From positions 124,001 through 188,000 of the forward strand of contig JACKPL010000005.1 in NCBI GenBank assembly GCA_024233545.1: DNA of 64,000 nt. Reading direction: 5' to 3'. Shown here one piece after another: positions 25,734 to 34,065 of the stretch (positions are counted from its first letter, which is position 1; each line of letters begins with the position of its first letter). The notes beneath the pieces were generated by a model, which searched no databases, was not told where the DNA came from, and saw only the letters and a program-made list of their open reading frames with translations. The DNA is from a bacterium (GTDB lineage: Bacteria; Auribacterota; Auribacteria; Auribacterales; Auribacteraceae). The translations under genes and the position numbers were made by a program.

Positions 25734-26825
25734 TTATGAAAACTTATCGTAATAAACTTTGCTTACATCCATGCCAAGCTTAGTTAACACAGAAATACAG
25801 GCATCGATCATTCCGGGGCTTCCGCATAAATATGCTTCAGCTTGTGGAGCGTTTTTAACACTGCGTTCTACCGCGTGGGTTACAAACCCTTTTTCCCCGA
25901 TATATCCGTTTTGCGGCGTTGCAACAACGGGAACGATCTTAAATTTAAGCGATGATTCAAATTCCTTTTTGAGCTCGTCAATGAGGAATAAATCGCGTTC
26001 GGTATTGCCTCCGAAAAAGTAGACAGCTTCTCGGGAATTTTTTGTATTTTTCATATGGTGAAGTATGCATTTGATGGGAGCCATACCGGAACCGCCAGCG
26101 ATGAAGAGAATAGGTGCGCTAGTATCGGCGAGCCTGAATTCTCCATAAGGCCCATTTAGTTTTACAGTATCGCCAACTTTTAAGTGTTCAAAACAATATG
26201 TAGTACATATCCCGTCGGGTACTAACCTTATAATAAGCTCAATATAACCTTTATCAGCGGGATCGGATGAAATGGAATATGCACGGTAAACTTCTTCGGA
26301 ACCATTTATTGACGGTGCAAATAGCTGAACATACTGTCCGGGGACGTATTCTATTGTTTGAGGGTTTTCCAGCTTGAATCGAAATTGCTTTATATCATAA
26401 GTTAAATCTTTTATATCAGCACAAGTGCAGATATATTCTTTTACTGACAATAATTCTTCTGGAATAAAAATATCGATATTATTTCTTACTTTGACTTGAC
26501 ATGATAGGCGGATCGAATTTTCAAGCTCCTTTTTATCTAAATATGGTTCTTCAGTAGGCAACAAAGGACCTGCGCCTTCAATAACTTTAACTTTGCAGTA
26601 TCCGCATGTCCCTTTTCCACCGCATGCGCTCGGTATGAAAATTTTTTGCTGGACAAGCGCTTCAAGCAATGGAATACCGCCATTGATATTGAATTGAGTG
26701 TCCTTGTTTAAAGTTATAGTACATTCGCCATAATTTGCTATAAATTTGTCTGCGAGAACTATAATTCCGGCAAGCAATGCACCAAATGCGCTAATTATAG
26801 TAACTGATAATAAAGTTGTCAGCAT
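25734..26825 (-). CDS. nqrF: Na+-translocating NADH:quinone oxidoreductase subunit F
   Basis: NqrF is the NADH-entry subunit. It has one N-terminal membrane helix (residues 3-27), a plant-type [2Fe-2S] domain with Cys68, Cys74, Cys77 and Cys109, the same spacing as Vibrio NqrF, an FAD domain with RAYSIS (the RxYS motif) and an NADH domain with GGSGMAPIK. It ends in YYDKFS. At 363 residues it is about 45 shorter than the Vibrio protein. It is the last protein gene of the operon; its TAA is contiguous with tRNA-Ala. Confidence 0.92.
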   Translation of the reverse strand: MLTTLLSVTIISAFGALLAGIIVLADKFIANYGECTITLNKDTQFNINGGIPLLEALVQQKIFIPSACGGKGTCGYCKVKVIEGAGPLLPTEEPYLDKKELENSIRLSCQVKVRNNIDIFIPEELLSVKEYICTCADIKDLTYDIKQFRFKLENPQTIEYVPGQYVQLFAPSINGSEEVYRAYSISSDPADKGYIELIIRLVPDGICTTYCFEHLKVGDTVKLNGPYGEFRLADTSAPILFIAGGSGMAPIKCILHHMKNTKNSREAVYFFGGNTERDLFLIDELKKEFESSLKFKIVPVVATPQNGYIGEKGFVTHAVERSVKNAPQAEAYLCGSPGMIDACISVLTKLGMDVSKVYYDKFS

Positions 26826-26854
26826 GGTGAACTTATATTCCCTTGCTTTTGATG

Positions 26855-27457
26855 TTATTGTCCTTGTAATACGCCGGTAAACCCAATAAATGCGAGCGCC
26901 ATCATTCCGGCTATAATTAATGTTATTCCAGGCCCTTGCAACCCCTTAGGGATTTTGTTAATAACAAGCCGTTTCCTAATGCCTGCCATCGACACAATTG
27001 CCAGCATCCAACCGACACCGCTTCCGAACCCGTAAGCAACAGAACCCACTAAGGAATAATCTCGTATGACCATAAAAAGAGAAGCGCCGAGTATTGCACA
27101 GTTGACTGTAATAAGAGGTAAAAATATACCGAGATTGGTATAGAGCAAAGGAGAATAGCGTTCAAGTACCATTTCTACAAACTGCACAAAAGCCGCAATG
27201 GTAATAATAAACATGATAAACCTGAAAAACTCAAGCTGGAACGGTATTAAAATATAATGATACGTCAACCAATTAAGGAGACAGGTAAATGTTAAAACAA
27301 ATACCACAGCCATGCCCAAACCAAATGCTGTTTTTACTTCTTTAGAAACTGCAATAAACGGGCACATCCCCAGAAAATAACTCAAAAGAATATTGCCGGT
27401 AAAAATTGATGAAAAACAAATGATAACTATATTGATAAATTCATTGCTATTGGTCAT
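26855..27457 (-). CDS. nqrE: Na+-translocating NADH:quinone oxidoreductase subunit E
   Basis: This integral membrane subunit (200 aa, six helices) pairs with NqrD and holds a membrane [2Fe-2S] cluster. The two half-site cysteines are present, in FLGMCPFIAVS and ITVNCAILGAS. RnfA is the homologue in RNF; the neighbouring NqrF argues for NQR. The start overlaps the nqrD stop by 4 nt and nqrF follows after 29 bp. Confidence 0.93.
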   Translation of the reverse strand: MTNSNEFINIVIICFSSIFTGNILLSYFLGMCPFIAVSKEVKTAFGLGMAVVFVLTFTCLLNWLTYHYILIPFQLEFFRFIMFIITIAAFVQFVEMVLERYSPLLYTNLGIFLPLITVNCAILGASLFMVIRDYSLVGSVAYGFGSGVGWMLAIVSMAGIRKRLVINKIPKGLQGPGITLIIAGMMALAFIGFTGVLQGQ

Positions 27458-28086
27458 TTTTTGTCGTCCTCTTCATCCTTTTGAAATGTCCTGAACATCC
27501 AAATCACAAGTGCGAGAGTAAAAAAAGCACCCGGCGGCATGACCATAATAATCCATTTATCCCAATGCGAAGAAAAGAAAGGCATAGGTATCCCAAGGAT
27601 TGAGCCCATGCCGATCAGCTCACGTATTATTGAAATAATCAGTAATATACATGAATATCCGACGCCCATAAAGAACCCGTCAATAGCGGATGGGATAGCG
27701 GGGTATTTACCTGCATAAGCTTCGCATCGCCCCATAATAATACAATTAGTAATAATGAGTCCGACGTATGGGCCGAGGCTGGTGCTCATTTCCGGCCAAT
27801 ATGCTTTAAGGAAAATGTCTACCAAAATTACATAGAATGCAATCACAAGTGTTTGAACCATCATGCGTATCCGGCGGGGAGTAGAGTTCCTCATCAGTGA
27901 AATAGTGAGCGAACTAAGTGTTGTTGTAAAAGTGAGCGCGGTACACATAACGATTGTATTTAACACAAGGTTTGTAACAGCTAATGTACTGCAAATTCCC
28001 AGAACTTGCCGGAATATCGGATTATCTTTCCAAATGCCTTGGAGAATTATCTCTTGAGATTCATTCTTTGTTGTTGCAACTGCCAT
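27454..28086 (-). CDS. nqrD: Na+-translocating NADH:quinone oxidoreductase subunit D
   Basis: The 210-residue membrane subunit has the conserved cysteines in LGICSTLAVTN (Cys32) and LIITNCIIMGRCEAYA that, with those of NqrE, bind the intramembrane Fe-S cluster next to the Na+ path. It is inverted-topology homologous to NqrE, as usual. Upstream nqrC ends 15 bp before its start. Confidence 0.93.
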   Translation of the reverse strand: MAVATTKNESQEIILQGIWKDNPIFRQVLGICSTLAVTNLVLNTIVMCTALTFTTTLSSLTISLMRNSTPRRIRMMVQTLVIAFYVILVDIFLKAYWPEMSTSLGPYVGLIITNCIIMGRCEAYAGKYPAIPSAIDGFFMGVGYSCILLIISIIRELIGMGSILGIPMPFFSSHWDKWIIMVMPPGAFFTLALVIWMFRTFQKDEEDDKK

Positions 28087-28101
28087 GCAAGATATCTCCT
28101 G

Positions 28102-28713
28102 TTAAATGGCTGACATAGCGTTACGCCAGTCAGTCAGTTGTTGGCTTAAAAATTTATTGAGCCGAGTGCTTGTTTGTGTGGCTCCAGTAACCGCTTGTAC
28201 TTCAGAAGCATTAAGTATTGAACCGACCGGCTTGATTTGAAATGCGATTCCTGTTTCTGCAAGTATTTTTCCAATAAATTGTTTTCTAAAAGGTTCTTGA
28301 GCAATTTCAGCACCTAACCCGGGCGTTTCCGATTGCCGGTAAAAATAGATTCCGGTGATGGTTGTTTTGTCGGAAGCTATACCGACTACGCCGTATATCG
28401 TATCCCAGAATCCTTTTCCAGAAATAGGGAGTGCATACCCTTTGATGGCGTTTCCTTCCCGATAAACATATGCCCCAGCCGATTTATCGTTCGGGGGAGC
28501 AATTTTTTCAAGGTACAGTGCATGAAGCGCTATTGATGTTACATCTTTTTCTATAGTAATCGGCAAGGATTTTAAAACGGCAAATTCAAAATTTAATTGT
28601 TGGTTTGCTTCAACGCGCTCTTTAGTTGCACTAGATAAACCAATGAGAATTATGCTGAATAAAAATGTCACTACAAACATATATGCAATGGGGTACCACG
28701 GCTTATCTTTCAT
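28102..28713 (-). CDS. nqrC: Na+-translocating NADH:quinone oxidoreductase subunit C
   Basis: NqrC has one N-terminal membrane helix (about 8-28) and a periplasmic flavoprotein domain. The covalent-FMN motif is present as VTGATQTS, where the second Thr (of GAT) carries FMN after transfer by ApbE. The Asp usually found two or three residues before (D-x-x-S/T-G-A-T) is Gln here (QAVTGAT). At 203 residues it is closer to RnfG in size than to the roughly 257-residue Vibrio NqrC. It overlaps nqrB by 4 nt. Confidence 0.9.
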   Translation of the reverse strand: MKDKPWYPIAYMFVVTFLFSIILIGLSSATKERVEANQQLNFEFAVLKSLPITIEKDVTSIALHALYLEKIAPPNDKSAGAYVYREGNAIKGYALPISGKGFWDTIYGVVGIASDKTTITGIYFYRQSETPGLGAEIAQEPFRKQFIGKILAETGIAFQIKPVGSILNASEVQAVTGATQTSTRLNKFLSQQLTDWRNAMSAI

Positions 28714-29699
28714 GCGATGACACCTTCGGTATTTTGCTTTTTGAGTTTCTTCTGTTTTTGAGTTTCGGTAATGGCATAATCGATAATTGGCGCAAACATA
28801 TTTCCGATCAGTATGGCAAACATAAATCCATTATAAAAGACTGAATAATTAGTCATTATTGTGGCAAACAAGGCAATCATAATACCATAGATTATTCGTC
28901 CGGTGTCGGTTTTGGGAGCGCTGATCGGATCAGTAGCCATGAAGAATGCGCCGAACAGAAAACCGCTTCCGCATACCATGCGCACGCCATCAGGTACAGA
29001 CGGGTTGCCTAATAAAGAAAGGATTTGATTGAAAACAAAATATGATGCAATGAGAGAAATAATGATCTTGCGATTTGCAGTGTTGGTGTAGTATAGATAT
29101 ATTCCCCCAATGAGAATGAGTAAAACGCTTGTTACTCCCATAGCGCCCGGAATACGCCCTAGAAGCAAATCGGAGAAAGAAGGGACAGCGTGATCAAACT
29201 TTAACACTGCCATTGGCGTAGCGGATGTAATAAATTCGCTGGAGGATGCAGTTGTCCACTGGGCCAAAGCGCCCCATATCCCTCGTGCCGGTTCTGCCCA
29301 TTGCGACGTCATCGGTAATGGGAAGCATACGTAAGAAAAACAGCGGGCGGCAATAGCCGGATTGAAAATGTTTTTCCCGAATCCGCCGAACACTTCTTTG
29401 ATAAGCGCGATGGCGAAAACCATGCCGATAACAACAATATGCAAAGGAATTGTCGGGGGGAGTGTTAACGAATAGAGTATGCCGGTTACCAGAACCGATT
29501 CGGTTGCCGATTCACCTCGTTTTTTGCAGAAAAAAAGTTCTGTGAGAAATCCTGATAAACAGGCAACAGCAAGAACTAACAAAGAACGCCACCCGAAGAA
29601 ATAGACCGAACCTGCAATGCATGGTGCTGTTGCAATCATCACTTTCCGCATGATGGTCTGCTTTTTTAGTAAAGGCACAACACTTTTTTTATCGGTCAT
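28710..29699 (-). CDS. nqrB: Na+-translocating NADH:quinone oxidoreductase subunit B (N-terminally short)
   Basis: The polytopic subunit shows NqrB blocks LIKEVFGGFGKNIFNPAIAAR and FGAFFMATDPISAPKT. The FMN site is non-canonical: EFITSATP in place of the usual D-G-x-S-G-A-T, keeping only A-T, so flavinylation is likely but not certain. At 329 residues it lacks the roughly 60-70-residue N-terminal extension of classical NqrB, the part that contacts NqrA; no nqrA gene is upstream. RnfD is the main alternative, but several blocks fit NqrB better. First gene of the operon, with a promoter at 29826-29853. Confidence 0.85.
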   Translation of the reverse strand: MTDKKSVVPLLKKQTIMRKVMIATAPCIAGSVYFFGWRSLLVLAVACLSGFLTELFFCKKRGESATESVLVTGILYSLTLPPTIPLHIVVIGMVFAIALIKEVFGGFGKNIFNPAIAARCFSYVCFPLPMTSQWAEPARGIWGALAQWTTASSSEFITSATPMAVLKFDHAVPSFSDLLLGRIPGAMGVTSVLLILIGGIYLYYTNTANRKIIISLIASYFVFNQILSLLGNPSVPDGVRMVCGSGFLFGAFFMATDPISAPKTDTGRIIYGIMIALFATIMTNYSVFYNGFMFAILIGNMFAPIIDYAITETQKQKKLKKQNTEGVIA

Positions 29700-29825
29700 T
29701 CTTAATAAATCCTATTATTAAAATAACTATAACACTTTTAAAGTTATTTTGTGTGGCACAGCATAGTTATTAGGGTAAATTGAGATAATAATGAATAAGA
29801 ATATCAACCATCAATAAAGAATTCA

Positions 29826-29853
29826 ATCATAGTCATATTCTTTAATTTGTCAA
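29826..29853 (-). promoter_or_regulatory. Sigma70-type promoter of nqrBCDEF
   Basis: On the minus strand TTGACA (29853-29848), a 16-nt spacer and TATGAT (29831-29826, 5/6) lie about 127 nt upstream of the nqrB start. The whole 329-bp gap (29700-30028) to the chemoreceptor gene is AT-rich and otherwise holds no gene; a 12-bp palindrome AAAACCGGTTTT lies near 29974-29985. Confidence 0.65.
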
Positions 29854-30028
29854 TATCAAAATTCCTGAATTGCCTTTAAAAAATAAAAAATTACTATTCT
29901 TGATAGTTGAATGGATATCTGTTTTTTATGCAGTTTTGCAGATATATGAAAAAAGTTTGGCGGCGGCGATACTAAAACCGGTTTTATAGCACTGTGTTTA
30001 CCGCTTGTTTTAATGAACGATATTCTAT

Positions 30029-31906
30029 TTACACTTTGAATTGGGATACGAGTTTTTCAAGTATTTCCGCATGGCCTGCCATTTCTTCCGAAGCGGCGGC
30101 TAATTCTTCTGCGGTGGATGCAGACATTTCAGTAATTGACGCCGTGTGTTCCATTGATGAAGCTTGTTCGGTGGTTGCTGTAGATATAGCGTGAATGTTT
30201 TCTGTTACTTTTTCAATTTCTTGAACGATTTGAGTGAGGTCATTTCCGGTAGACTGGGTAAGCTGGACGCCTTCTTCAACTTTCAAAGAACTGTATTTAA
30301 TTAAATCTTCAATGTCTTTTGCCGATTTTGAACTGCGTTCAGCTAATTTTCTTACTTCGTCGGCAACGACGGCGAACCCTTGCCCATATTGTCCTGCCCG
30401 AGCGGCTTCTATTGCGGCATTGAGCGCTAGCAAGTTTGTTTGTTCCGCGATATCGGTAATGAGGTTGATCATTTCGGTTACTTGTGCTGAGCTTTTTTCT
30501 ATTTCGGTCATGGCTTCAATTGTTTTAGTCATATCGGATTCTATAGTTTTAATTCGAGCCGATGTTTGCTGGGCCGATTGGTTAGCAGAAGATGAATAGG
30601 ATGCATTTTCTTGAACGGAGCTAGAGAGTTCTTCAAACGTTGCCGCCTGCTGGGTAGCTCCTTCTGCAAGTTGCTGGGAGCCTGATGATATTTCTTTACT
30701 TGCAACATTTAGTTGCTGAGTAGTGTCGATGACTTGTTTAATCAGTGTGGAAACTTTATTTTGCATGGCATTGAGAGAATTAACTAATGTGCCGACTTCA
30801 TCGTGCTGGTCTAACGTTAGTGTTGTGGTTAAATTCCCTTCACCCATTTGTTCGGCAAACTTCACGCATTGTTTTAAAGGATTAGTCAGGTTTTGTGAAA
30901 ATTTTATTGTAACAATACATCCAATTATGATTGCTAAAAAAGAAAAGACATATAATGCGAATTGTGTTTTTCTTAATGATGCCATGAAATCTTCTATATA
31001 ACTGCTACTTGCAATAATCCAGTCATTTTCCTTAATGTATGCATATGCGAGAACCTTATCTTTGCCATCCCATGTGTATTTAAGATACCCTTGTTTATTT
31101 TTGCATAGTTCCTGAATAAATGGAAAATGACTGATATTTTTTCCTGTGTCGGTAGGATGTTGGATCAATGTGCCTTGGGAATTGATTATAAACATATAGC
31201 CCTGTGTTCCGATTTTTTCAGAAGCGATCTCTGCCTTCATATCCTGATTTATATTTTCTATGATATTCATAGCAACAAGATCGTGAAAATATGCGGATAT
31301 TCCTACGATCCACTTTAATGTGGGGATGTGAACTAATGCCGCAATTTTTTCATATGCTTGTGTTTCTCCGGCATTCATCCATGGATATATTTCATAATCG
31401 ATTTTTGAGTCGGAAAGGACTTTGCCTTTTTGTATCATATCTTGGATGAAAAGGCGCCCGTTTGCGTCTTTCACCATGCTAATATCTTTGCCGTCGGCAG
31501 ACCGGTTTTTGCTTACAATGTATTTTCCATCATATGAGAGTACAAAAATATAACCGGTTTTACCGACAGAAAAACTGGAGAGCACGTCTTTTAAGCTTTC
31601 CGAATCGCCTTTCCATGTTGAACATAAGTTGTATATAATAGAGGCTTGTTGGGATACGATCGTTTTCGCTTGTTCTTTAGCGTGTTCAATTTCTTGATTC
31701 GCTCTATTTAGACGAAATTCTAATGTTTTTTTGTACTGGTTAATTTGAGTGACTAGTTTTTCCTCGATTTCCTTATAGATAGCTTTTTGTGTAAATGAAA
31801 AGGTTAGATAAGAAAATAAACAACATGTTATGACGGTTATGATAATTAAAGATAAAGTAATAACAAGAAGTTTCGTTTTGATTTGCCAGTTTTTTAATTG
31901 TTTCAT
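30029..31906 (-). CDS. Methyl-accepting chemotaxis protein with double Cache-like sensor
   Basis: The 625-residue chemoreceptor has TM1 (about 13-36), a large extracytoplasmic domain (about 37-310) with two Cache-like halves (GKTGYIFVLSYDGKYIV and GTQGYMFIINSQGTLIQHP), TM2 (about 315-335), a HAMP domain and a cytoplasmic signalling domain whose hairpin tip reads ITDIAEQTNLLALNAAIEAA. A C-terminal pentapeptide for CheR binding is not seen. Cache sensors bind small ligands such as amino or organic acids. No che or flagellar genes are nearby. The product ends in ...LEKLVSQFKV. Confidence 0.95.
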   Translation of the reverse strand: MKQLKNWQIKTKLLVITLSLIIITVITCCLFSYLTFSFTQKAIYKEIEEKLVTQINQYKKTLEFRLNRANQEIEHAKEQAKTIVSQQASIIYNLCSTWKGDSESLKDVLSSFSVGKTGYIFVLSYDGKYIVSKNRSADGKDISMVKDANGRLFIQDMIQKGKVLSDSKIDYEIYPWMNAGETQAYEKIAALVHIPTLKWIVGISAYFHDLVAMNIIENINQDMKAEIASEKIGTQGYMFIINSQGTLIQHPTDTGKNISHFPFIQELCKNKQGYLKYTWDGKDKVLAYAYIKENDWIIASSSYIEDFMASLRKTQFALYVFSFLAIIIGCIVTIKFSQNLTNPLKQCVKFAEQMGEGNLTTTLTLDQHDEVGTLVNSLNAMQNKVSTLIKQVIDTTQQLNVASKEISSGSQQLAEGATQQAATFEELSSSVQENASYSSSANQSAQQTSARIKTIESDMTKTIEAMTEIEKSSAQVTEMINLITDIAEQTNLLALNAAIEAARAGQYGQGFAVVADEVRKLAERSSKSAKDIEDLIKYSSLKVEEGVQLTQSTGNDLTQIVQEIEKVTENIHAISTATTEQASSMEHTASITEMSASTAEELAAASEEMAGHAEILEKLVSQFKV

Positions 31907-32050
31907 TTTTTACATCCTTTATATTTTTTTCTTGATATGAATTTATTAGTTTTACTTACTATTACCTTTTCGGTTAATTATTTTGGATGCTTTAATTTTA
32001 ATGTGGTATAGAAGTGTTGTTATTGTTTCTCAAAGATAAGTGTTGTTATT

Positions 32051-32081
32051 TTGAAATAAAAAACGGTTAAAGTAATATAAT
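32051..32081 (+). promoter_or_regulatory. Candidate promoter upstream of the small acidic protein
   Basis: A perfect TATAAT (32076-32081) is preceded by TTGAAA (32051-32056) at a long 19-nt spacing. The 267-bp gap 31907-32173 is very AT-rich and holds no gene that I can see, so chance matches are likely. Confidence 0.35.
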
Positions 32082-32173
32082 GTTGATTTATTTATTAAAT
32101 TATATTATCTATAGTTAGAGTGTTGTCTTGAATTGTTGAGGAGGCAGTTATTTAGGCGTTTATGGAGGATTAA

Positions 32174-32467
32174 ATGGAGTTTGATGATATATTAAAAAAA
32201 AGAATGGTTGAACTCGAGCAGTTATTGCGTAAGATTATCGAAGATTCCGATAAGTTTACCGAGATACGGGATGTGCTGGAAAAGAACGGTTACAATGCGG
32301 TGTTGTGCCTCATGACTCTTGTTTTCCGTCAAGGCGAAAGTTTCCTTTATGACGAAGATTTTTTTGAGGAAGAAATCGATGAAAAACTTGAAACAGAGTT
32401 TTTTGAATCGCTTTGCGAAAGCGATAAATCGTTCCTTAAAGGTATTCAGGATCATTTAGATTACTAA
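32174..32467 (+). CDS. Small acidic protein of unknown function (97 aa)
   Basis: I do not recognise this protein. It has a strong TGGAGG ribosome-binding site 6 nt before the ATG. The product is helical and strongly acidic, especially in residues 58-85 (DEDFFEEEIDEKLETEFFES), with no membrane segment. It is 89 bp upstream of the GAF/GGDEF-like protein on the same strand and may share its operon, which would suit a small adaptor or regulator, but that is inference only. Confidence 0.65.
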   Translation: MEFDDILKKRMVELEQLLRKIIEDSDKFTEIRDVLEKNGYNAVLCLMTLVFRQGESFLYDEDFFEEEIDEKLETEFFESLCESDKSFLKGIQDHLDY

Positions 32468-32556
32468 AATTATTATATATCTCTACATTTTTAGCTTTTT
32501 ATACGGGTTTATCCCCTTAGAAAAACCGCTATATTCTACTAAAAAGCGAGGCGTTC

Positions 32557-33588
32557 ATGAACGACCAGTTTTCTTCATCTCAAAAGGTCTTGGAACTCGT
32601 TAAAACAGTAACGCAAAGCATAAACAGGGAATTTACCTGCGAAGAAATACTGCATCATTTGATTGATATTACTAAACATAGAATGCATGTACAAATGATA
32701 GCGGTTGTTTTATTTGATGAGAAAAGCGGTTATTTGCGGATCAAGGCATCGCGCGGGCTGAGCCAGAATTTTATGACTAAGTTTGAACGCAACGATGAGG
32801 TTGAACAAGTCGGCAAACTGATTCATGGCGGCGAAAGCATTCTTATCAATGCTATTGACAAGGCTTCTTCATCGTATGCGGATTTAAAGTTGGAAAATGA
32901 CTACAATTCAGTCATGGCGGCTCGCGTAACATTCCACGCACAGGCTTTAGGATATATTATATGCCAGCGGCATACCGATGCTGGTTTTGAACAAAACGAA
33001 CTTCTTTTTTTAGAAATTATTTCACAGCTTATCGCAACAGCCCTCATAAATCATCGTCTCAGCGACGAGAATAAAGCGTTGACCGTTATCGACAAAGAAA
33101 CGGAATTATACACATTTAAATTTTTCTGCGACCGCTTGAATATAGAATTCGAGCGCGCAAAAATGGCACATCAAGATATAACCATTCTACTGATCGATAT
33201 TGACCACTTCAAAGTATTCTGCCGGTCGTATGGAGATGAACAGTCCATTGAACTGCTTCGAAAATTAGTGGAGATCACAAGGCATCATCTGGCCGGTTTG
33301 GATTTGATTAGCCGCTATGGGCGCGACCAGATTACCATTGCTTTAATCAATAAAGATGAAAATTGTGCAAGCGCTATAGCTCAGGATATTTGCGATGCGT
33401 TTTCAATGATGCATTTTTGCGGTACTACTGCCTCGGTTTCTATCGGAGTGTACCATTGTCCGCCTGACAGAGAAAATGATATCACTGCTATTTACAACAA
33501 TCTCGGCATGACATTGTTCGATGCCCGGTACCATGGCGGCAACCGAGTATGCAAATGGAGTACGTGTATTTATGGCGATACCCGATGA
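32557..33588 (+). CDS. GAF domain protein with degenerate GGDEF domain
   Basis: Residues about 15-165 form a GAF sensor domain (MIAVVLFDEKSGYLRIKASR ...). Residues about 175-335 match the GGDEF fold (DKETELYTFKFFCDRLNIEF, LLIDIDHFKVFCRSYGD), but the signature loop that should read GG(D/E)EF is GRDQI (residues 255-259). The catalytic Gly and Glu are lost, so diguanylate cyclase activity is unlikely; it may bind GTP or c-di-GMP or act as a protein-interaction module. No RxxD inhibitory site was seen. The stop overlaps the next gene by 17 nt. Confidence 0.88.
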   Translation: MNDQFSSSQKVLELVKTVTQSINREFTCEEILHHLIDITKHRMHVQMIAVVLFDEKSGYLRIKASRGLSQNFMTKFERNDEVEQVGKLIHGGESILINAIDKASSSYADLKLENDYNSVMAARVTFHAQALGYIICQRHTDAGFEQNELLFLEIISQLIATALINHRLSDENKALTVIDKETELYTFKFFCDRLNIEFERAKMAHQDITILLIDIDHFKVFCRSYGDEQSIELLRKLVEITRHHLAGLDLISRYGRDQITIALINKDENCASAIAQDICDAFSMMHFCGTTASVSIGVYHCPPDRENDITAIYNNLGMTLFDARYHGGNRVCKWSTCIYGDTR

Positions 33589-34063
33589 TATAAAGCGGGC
33601 GGAACAAGCGGCGGCTGAGGGGTATCTTTATGAAGCGCGGGAATTTTTTTCAAACCTGCTTTCCACTACCGATGACCCAGTCTACGAAAGAATTGCGGAA
33701 AACCGCTTAGGTGAGATAGACCGGCGCATACGCGATGCCCGGCAAACGGCATATTTTGAAATGTCTTCGGAAGAAGACAAAAATGTTTTTTTATGTTGCC
33801 TTCGCATTGTCTACCAATCCTCAGATATAGCGGGTGTTATCAACGATATTTTTTATAATTCCCATAAGAAAAACTATTCCCATTCATCATCAATTCAGGT
33901 GTATCAAAAGGGAGCACAGCACGTTGAGGTTGAATTAACCGGCTGTGGAAAAGACGAACGGTGTGAATGGTGCCGGCTTTTCCGTAAAAATGTAATTTAT
34001 TATATTGGGAAAAAAAATGTGCTCAGAAAAGGTCGTTGTCCTTTGGGAATTTCTGAAGAATAG
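33572..34063 (+). CDS. Unknown protein with C-terminal four-cysteine cluster
   Basis: Using the ATG at 33572 the product has 163 residues: an N-terminal helical part (KRAEQAAAEGYLYEAREFFS, TPR-like), a mixed middle part and a C-terminal Cys group GCGKDERCEWC ... RCPLG that could bind Zn or an Fe-S cluster. The layout is distantly reminiscent of V4R-type sensor domains, but I cannot assign it. It overlaps the GAF/degenerate-GGDEF gene by 17 nt, so the two are translationally linked and probably functionally linked. An upstream in-frame ATG at 33521 would add 17 residues. Confidence 0.65.
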   Translation: MAIPDDIKRAEQAAAEGYLYEAREFFSNLLSTTDDPVYERIAENRLGEIDRRIRDARQTAYFEMSSEEDKNVFLCCLRIVYQSSDIAGVINDIFYNSHKKNYSHSSSIQVYQKGAQHVEVELTGCGKDERCEWCRLFRKNVIYYIGKKNVLRKGRCPLGISEE

Positions 34064-34065
34064 CT

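Noticed and set aside
28710..29699. Calling the nqrB-E genes an RNF operon
   Set aside because: Sizes resemble RNF, but the block KEVFGG...NPAIAAR and FFMATDPISA fit NqrB, and an NqrF with exact Vibrio-like cysteine spacing closes the operon; rnfB and rnfC are absent.
29974..29985. 12-bp palindrome AAAACCGGTTTT downstream of the chemoreceptor gene
   Set aside because: Too short to be a convincing terminator and not placed at the predicted nqr promoter; a chance palindrome in AT-rich DNA is plausible.
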